NCBI GenBank assembly: GCA_033558025.1
Contig: JAUCEF010000017.1
Span: 2,418,001 to 2,482,000, forward strand
Length of the DNA stretch: 64,000 nucleotides
Direction of reading: 5' to 3'
Source of the DNA: Phytophthora sp. 'mugwort'
Taxonomy: Eukaryota > Oomycota > Peronosporomycetes > Peronosporales > Peronosporaceae
Positions 59,001 to 64,000 of this stretch are shown here, in pieces. Each line of letters begins with the position of its first letter. Position 1 is the stretch's first letter. The notes beneath the pieces are model-generated. The model searched no databases. It worked only from the letters and a program-made list of their open reading frames with translations, and was not told the DNA's origin. Position numbers and translations under genes: made by a program.

Positions 59001-60720
59001 ATGGCGCGGTCGGGTGGCTACGCGAAGCCATGCAAGTTCTTCTTGCAGGGCACGTGCCGCAATGGCAACAACTGCCGCTTCTCTCATGATTCCTTCGGAG
59101 GCGGTGGCAGCAACGGCAACAGTGGCGGCTTCGGGACCAAGTCGCAATCGCAGTCTCCGTTCGGGAATAACGGCAGTAGCTCGTCGTCGGGTTCTCAGGG
59201 CGTGACGATGACCGATTCTGGGCGCTCGCTGGCCATCGAGGAGCTGAAGCACCCACCTATCTGGCCGCTCTCAGGATTCGCGGTCGCCAAAGGGGTACGT
59301 GTTCTTGCCACTGATAATTTTATGGAAGTGGTAGATAGACTTGTGCGTTGGCGTTAACCATGCTGTTTTGTAGCTGCCAAGTGTTGTGACAGGTGATGTG
59401 AGCCCTGAAGAATCTCGTTGGGAAACGTATCAAGAATTGAAGACGTCGGGTAACTGCCTACAAACTACGCAGAAGCTGCAGAAGCTGGCGGCAGAGCAGC
59501 AGAACCAGCGGCAACGAGTCGTAGTGCTGCTGGAAAACGACATGTCAGCACAGAAGCTGTTTGCTGGTGAGACTCTGCCTGGAGCAGGAGGCTTTGCTGG
59601 ATATGGTAGTGCGGCGAATCCGTTTGGAGGGGGTGCTGCGGTTAGTCCGTTCGGAGCAGCGGTGCCAGCAGCTTCGACGTTTGGAGGGGCTGCGGCTGCG
59701 GCGAACCCGTTTGGAGGAGCAGCTGTGGCACCGGTGGCGTCGCCGTTTGAAAAACCTGTTACGCCAGCAGTAAGTTCATTTGGAGGTGGTGGGAGCAATG
59801 CATTTGGTGGTTCTGCTGCTGGCTCGTTTGGCGGATGTGGTTCGTCGACGGCACTTGGTGCACCGTCGACGTTGGGAGCGGGAGGAGGCTCGGCTTTTGG
59901 CGGTGGTGCGTCGGCCAACCCGTTCGGAGGGGGCACTGCTGCGCCTGTGTCGTCCCCGTTCGGTAACCCAGCTACATCTGGTCCGTTTGGAGCACCCTCT
60001 ACGACTTCTTTTGGAGGAGGTACTGCTGCACCATCGTCCTCTCCGTTTGGTGGGGGTACCTCGACTACAGCTTCGCCGTTTGGAGGAGGCGCAGTGAGTT
60101 CTTCTGCAGCTTTTGGAGGTGGTGGCGGTGCGTCGGCATTTGGTGGATTTGGTGGAGCAAAACCGGCAGCATCGCCTTTTGGTGGCGGTGCAGCGGCGCC
60201 GACACCCTCACCGTTTGGTGGTGACGCAGCAGCAGCGTCCTCACCTTTTGGAGCGCCTTCAAGCTCACCTTTCGGTGGTACGTCGGGGACGACATCAGCG
60301 AATAATTCGTTCGGCACTGCCGCATCAACAAGCATTGCTACAGGCACAACTTTCGGTGGGTCTTCTTCGTCAGGTTTTGGTACGTCCTCTGGCAGTACAA
60401 CCGGAGCAGCCAACCCGTTTGGTGCGTCGACTTCATCCAGCAATATCCCTGCTTCTTCGTTTGGCACACCGGCGGCATCGACAATATCCACCAATGGTTT
60501 TGGCGGATTTGGGAAGCCTACAGCGACTACCGGTAGTGTATCGTCAAGTTCTGCGTTTGGAGCTCCTGCGACTTCAACTACGACAGCACCGCCGGCGCCG
60601 AAAATCCGTGGCCCCCCGCCTGATGCTCGCGATGACGCATGGAACGTAGAGCAATTCCAGCAAGCGGAGTTCACATTGGGAATGGTGCCCACTGTACCAC
60701 CGCCGCCACAATTATGTTAG
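59001..60720 (+). CDS. CCCH-FG nucleoporin, NUP42 (NLP1/hCG1) type, 546 aa, two exons
   Basis: Exons 59001-59294 and 59374-60720 join in frame. Residues 7-28 are a CCCH zinc finger, CKFFLQGTCRNGNNCRFSH (C-x7-C-x5-C-x3-H). A Gly/Ser-rich linker is followed by IEELKHPPIWPLSGFA and a short helix (CLQTTQKLQKLAAEQQNQRQ). More than 300 residues of Phe-Gly repeats follow, mostly SPFGG, NPFGG and SAFGG. The C-terminus (DDAWNVEQFQQAEFTLGMVP) is like the Gle1-binding tail of NUP42. It should sit on the cytoplasmic face of the pore and help mRNA release via Gle1/Dbp5. The FG tract makes long open frames on the opposite strand that are not genes. The start follows GTGACC and is preceded by TTACGTCAT. Confidence 0.88.
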
Positions 60721-60863
60721 TACTGCAAAGTAGAGGAAGTCACAGCAATATTGCTGCAAGATGTGCATAATAAAATATCAGACTGGATAGTGTGCTTTCA
60801 TATTTTAAAGCGCAGGATAATCTATATAAATAAGGGCATGGCCCTGCACCTTTCGACGAGCAT

Positions 60864-62156
60864 TTAATATCCGTCCAGGCCGCTGAACGAGCCTGTGACA
60901 CGTGATTTCTTCTTCACCACTTGACCAACGCCGGCGTCCACAAAGTTCTTGGCGCGAAGAGCGCGAAGAGACACATCAGCCGTGTTGCCATGTGCACTAT
61001 TGAGCTGCAGAAGAAGACGGTAGACAGCATTCTTCTGAGCCATTGTTGCTCGACCCACCAACCTCGGACTCTCTGCGTACAGGAATAATGGCTGCGTGGT
61101 TGCCATCACTGAGCGGGAACTACAGTTAAATCGTTGCAGCAACTCGAATGGCATCGCCTTCCCGTCCTTGAACTTCGACATGAGCGTCGCCGTCGGAGTC
61201 GTCATAAAGAAACCTAGCAGTAGGCCGTCGTGCTGCATGACGAACATGAAGCGGCACTCGAAGACACTGTCCGCCAGTGCCACGGCATTCACGCACTTGC
61301 TACGAACGCGCGATGCATTCGAACGAGCTGCGGAGCTGAGTGTCATGGCCCACTGCTCGCACATGGACCTGTTCCAGAGCTCAATGTTGACGACGATCTC
61401 ACGTCCGAAAAACGACGTGACTCGAGAAAAACCCACTGTCTTCGTGGAGCACGAGGACGCCGCGTCCTGAGGCTCCAGGGGATGCGCAGCAATTGGTGAT
61501 GACGTCATAGCGTTTCTGTCGCGCGTTTCCAGCGGCGGGCGGCAGATGAGCTGCTGCAGCACGTAGAATTCGATGCGCGCTGAGACCTCCTTGCACAGAA
61601 GCGCCATTTTGTAGATCAAGCTCTGCGTCATCTTACTGCGCGGGATGCAGTCGAAGAATAGGAACTGCAGCGGACCGAAGTGGAAGCCGAAGGCTAGCAA
61701 TGCGTACACGAAGTACACTACCATGATGAGCAGTGACAACGTGTAGTACGCCGTGCCGTGGAACGCGTAGTCGATCTGCAACAGTCACAAAGCAAACGTT
61801 AGCATCATCATTTTCCCATGTCATAACAGTTGGCGGGCATCTATCGTCCTCGAGGTTTCTAGCATTATACGCACCAGTCGGATCTTGAGCCAGCAGTAGA
61901 AGACACCGATCCACATGCGCTGCGACGGCGACAGGAAGGAGACACGACAGCCGCGCAGACAGTGTTGCGCGATGCGGTAGCCAACAAAGGTGGCTAGCGG
62001 CTCGGCCACCACGAAGTAGGCCGAGAAGAGCCGCATGTCGAGCTCCATTGGGCGCGCCGAGTCGTCCGGTGGGCCATATGAGTGAGGCCACGCGCCGATG
62101 TGCAGTTCTGCAGAACCGGAGAAGCCGAAGCCCGGGCCGCGGCGGTAAATCGGCAT
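60864..62156 (-). CDS. Unidentified multi-pass membrane protein, 397 aa, two exons
   Basis: Exons 62156-61875 and 61775-60864 join in phase 0 (KIRL/IDYAF; donor GTGCGT, acceptor GCAG). The N-terminal 40 residues are Gly/Pro-rich and soluble (MPIYRRGPGFGFSGSAELHI). Predicted membrane segments are about residues 46-66 (FSAYFVVAEPLATFVGYRIA), 84-93 (WIGVFYCWLK, short) and 101-130 (YYTLSLLIMVVYFVYALLAF, then GFHFGPLQFLFF). The last 250 residues are mostly soluble, with a Ser/Arg-rich tail (VVKKKSRVTGSFSGLDGY). I do not recognise the family, and no enzyme motif is visible. It converges with the NUP42-like gene (stop codons about 145 bases apart). Both exons read through without stops, which supports a real gene. 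Confidence 0.7.
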
Positions 62157-63328
62157 TGTATGTTTAATTCAATGGGATGCGACGGGGTCTGCAAGGGGGC
62201 TTGCGCTTTATCTGCGAAGATGCGAATTGTCAGTGGATAAGTTAAAGGCATTGGTGCGGGGCTGCACGGCGCCGTGGACACGTACTGTCGCTCACTGCTT
62301 TGTATCCTTGGGATCCGCTTCGTGCTTGGTGCAGCGTTCCGTTTCGCCAGGTTTTTCGATTGTGAGCTGCCGTCGTGTTGAAGCCTGCATCAGAGTTTTG
62401 CACCCGCCAAAGCTGATATTAACTGATGCAATGATTTCGCGAACAAAATTTTACGCACTACAAGGTGTTTTGATATTCAAATCCACTTAAAGCCAAAACT
62501 AACTGTGTGTTGTGATTGTGAACACCGTTTGAAGGGTATGCAACCGGTTATCTGTAGCGGGCTAGGTGTATCTGAGCTGCTGTTAAGTTCGGTAAGGAGT
62601 CCCAAATGGAGCCAAAGAAAAGGCATTAGAGGGTGGTCCTGATTGGATTTTTAATTGGTCTGCCCAATCGTCACCTGCCAACGTCGGGTCAAAAACCAGG
62701 GGATCCATGATCCCTGCCGCAAGGCCTGCGCGGTTGAATGAACCCGGGCGCAGGCGGGACGCGCCCGGACGGCGGCCTTACCACCGCGCGGACGCTGCTC
62801 TGGCCAAGAGCCGGTGGTCAACACGATGTGGCGCGCACGCATGTCTTAGCGCGCGTGTGGAGGCGCTTTTTGGTCCATCCATGATACTGGAGACTATTTT
62901 TGTTTACGGTTGAGAATGCAGTTGACGCTTATGGCACACGGATGCTTGTATTTGTATGCGCAAGGAGAACAGATCGTTACAGTACACAACAATCTGATTT
63001 GATCGAACCGATCGGATCACATTCTATGAATACTGGTTTCGTATCGATACCTGATGCTTGAATTTGAGGCGGGCTGTGATTTTTTTACGAAGGCGTACTG
63101 TAGGCATGCCGTCCACTTTGCTGTTACAGTACTACTAAAGCGGAATACCGCTCGCTTTGCCTTACAGTTCGCGGTGCGGTTCCGTGCTGAAGGAACGCTT
63201 GCACATAGGTAGTTAAAGCGTGCCGTATTAACTGATTGGTCAAACTGTGGGCCATATTTCAACGTCAGCAACATGCCATTGATGGCATCCAGCCCGAAAT
63301 TAAGCGAGCTTACGTTGAGCTTCAGCGT

Positions 63329-63399
63329 TGTCGATATATTGGCTGATATCAGCCTTCTCACGATGTGCGCCCCGCCGCATATCAGCCAATATATCGACA
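63329..63399. repeat. Perfect 21-bp inverted repeat with 29-base loop
   Basis: Left arm 63329-63349 (TTGTCGATATATTGGCTGATA and one T) pairs perfectly with 63379-63399. Two G-T wobbles and two more pairs can extend the stem outward to about 63325/63403. The left arm also contains part of a 14-base palindrome GGCTGATATCAGCC (63341-63354). It may be a foldback element, a cruciform, or a source of small RNA. Confidence 0.85.
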
Positions 63400-63920
63400 G
63401 CGTTGATGCTGGCTGAAGTTAAGGAAATTAGGGGACGCCTTAGCTGCCATTTTACGGAGCAGCAATCAGAATCACACAAGCATCCATGATCAAAGGCAAT
63501 GGCTATTTGCCGCTTCAAGCACCGGTGCAAGCGATCGGCATTGTGGGCGAGAGCTCTTTTCGCCCACGAAATGCACGCCGTGCTAGCCGTAGCAAAACGC
63601 ACACAATGCTTCTTGGTTTAGGTCCAGCTTGCCTACGTCACGTTGGTTGTCTATTAAACGTTAGTGGAGGCGTTAGTAGCGCATATGATCATCATACAGA
63701 GCAGACTTGTACATGTCATAATAATTTTATAGATCTTTCTATGGGTAGTCCAAGAAAACGCCTGGGTCACCGGGATTAATCTATATTGGAAAATAATCTC
63801 ACACCTTAAATAATCTCATAGATTAATTGATGTGTGAAAGAAATCAAGTGAAAAATAATCTTTTTGTAGTGCTTTTGTCGTTTTCGTTGGCGCTGTGGTT
63901 GATTTATAGCTAGCTGAGCG

Positions 63921-63938
63921 CCGCCGCCTACGCGGCGG
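63921..63938. repeat. Small GC hairpin, 7-bp stem, 4-base loop
   Basis: CCGCCGC (63921-63927), loop CTAC, GCGGCGG (63932-63938). No run of T follows directly, and no gene is attached. Significance is unknown. Confidence 0.7.
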
Positions 63939-64000
63939 TGGGTTTAGTTTTGGTCCCAGTATATTGAAAGCCCGACGGAGCGCAATGGAGGCGGGCCGGC

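Larger units (their letters stand above)
62157..64000. other. 1.8 kb intergenic to window end; hairpin, no gene seen
   Basis: There are only short open frames (for example 63017-63361 and 63300-63602 minus, 63486-63779 plus) without domains. A GC-rich patch at 62700-62860 is rich in restriction-like palindromes but not protein-coding by any sign I can see. The inverted repeat at 63329-63399 and a small GC hairpin at 63921-63938 are listed separately. Confidence 0.5.

Noticed and set aside
59430..60692. 420-codon minus-strand open frame
   Set aside because: It is the antisense of the FG-repeat exon. It is compositionally simple (Pro/Ala/Asn) and has no domain, whereas the plus strand has a zinc finger and a nucleoporin tail.
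1..64000. CRISPR array, bacterial operons, rRNA genes, RXLR effector genes
   Set aside because: No regular short repeats with spacers, no Shine-Dalgarno-type gene packing, no rRNA motifs, and no open frame combining a signal peptide with an RXLR-type motif were seen.

Overview
The window looks like nuclear DNA of an oomycete, most likely a Phytophthora-like Peronosporales species (inference). The support is: short introns of roughly 40-90 bases with GT/AG ends in otherwise compact genes; a gene set that includes a basal-body/cilium protein (WDR90/POC16), as expected of an organism with flagellate zoospores; a probable member of the oomycete M96 family; and transposon fossils (Crypton, Mutator-like, Tc1/mariner, pogo, Ty3/gypsy) typical of these genomes. 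No rRNA, intact standard tRNA, CRISPR array, operon or bacterial feature was found.

Layout. Positions 1-13 kb are repeat-rich and gene-poor: a Mutator-like fragment, an intron-containing DDE transposase fossil, a mariner-like fossil, a tRNA-like sequence, and a broken Crypton tyrosine-recombinase gene interrupted by a short piece of mitochondrial DNA. A small gene island follows at 13.6-18.2 kb (V-ATPase subunit e, importin alpha, a mitochondrial-type rhomboid). A second repeat block fills 18.9-34.6 kb: a split DDE transposase with a Mutator-like element between its halves, a chromodomain scrap, a gypsy gag fossil, a pogo-type fossil and several broken, unrecognised coding blocks. From 35.2 to 62.2 kb the window is gene-dense: cyclophilin, WDR90/POC16, an M96-like protein, a PTEN-like phosphatase, a SET/MYND methyltransferase, glyoxalase II, TRAPPC11, a small roadblock-like protein, PNO1, TMEM43, an FG nucleoporin of the NUP42 type, and an unidentified membrane protein. 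The last 1.8 kb is non-coding and holds a strong hairpin.

How the genes fit together. They are single-copy housekeeping genes, not a pathway cluster. They serve nuclear transport and mRNA export (importin alpha, NUP42), small-subunit ribosome assembly (PNO1), vesicle traffic (TRAPPC11), vacuole acidification (V-ATPase e), phosphoinositide or protein dephosphorylation (PTEN-like), methylglyoxal detoxification (glyoxalase II), protein folding, mitochondrial proteolysis and basal-body structure. Several neighbours are divergent with 100-270 bases between start codons, so they probably share promoters. I rebuilt exon joins by eye from reading frame, splice sites and family similarity.

I did not find a convincing new biological system. 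The most unusual observations are the mitochondrial insertion inside the Crypton gene, the nested transposon, the altered active-site surroundings of the PTEN-like and rhomboid proteins, a tRNA-like sequence with a shrunken anticodon arm, and two strong inverted repeats.
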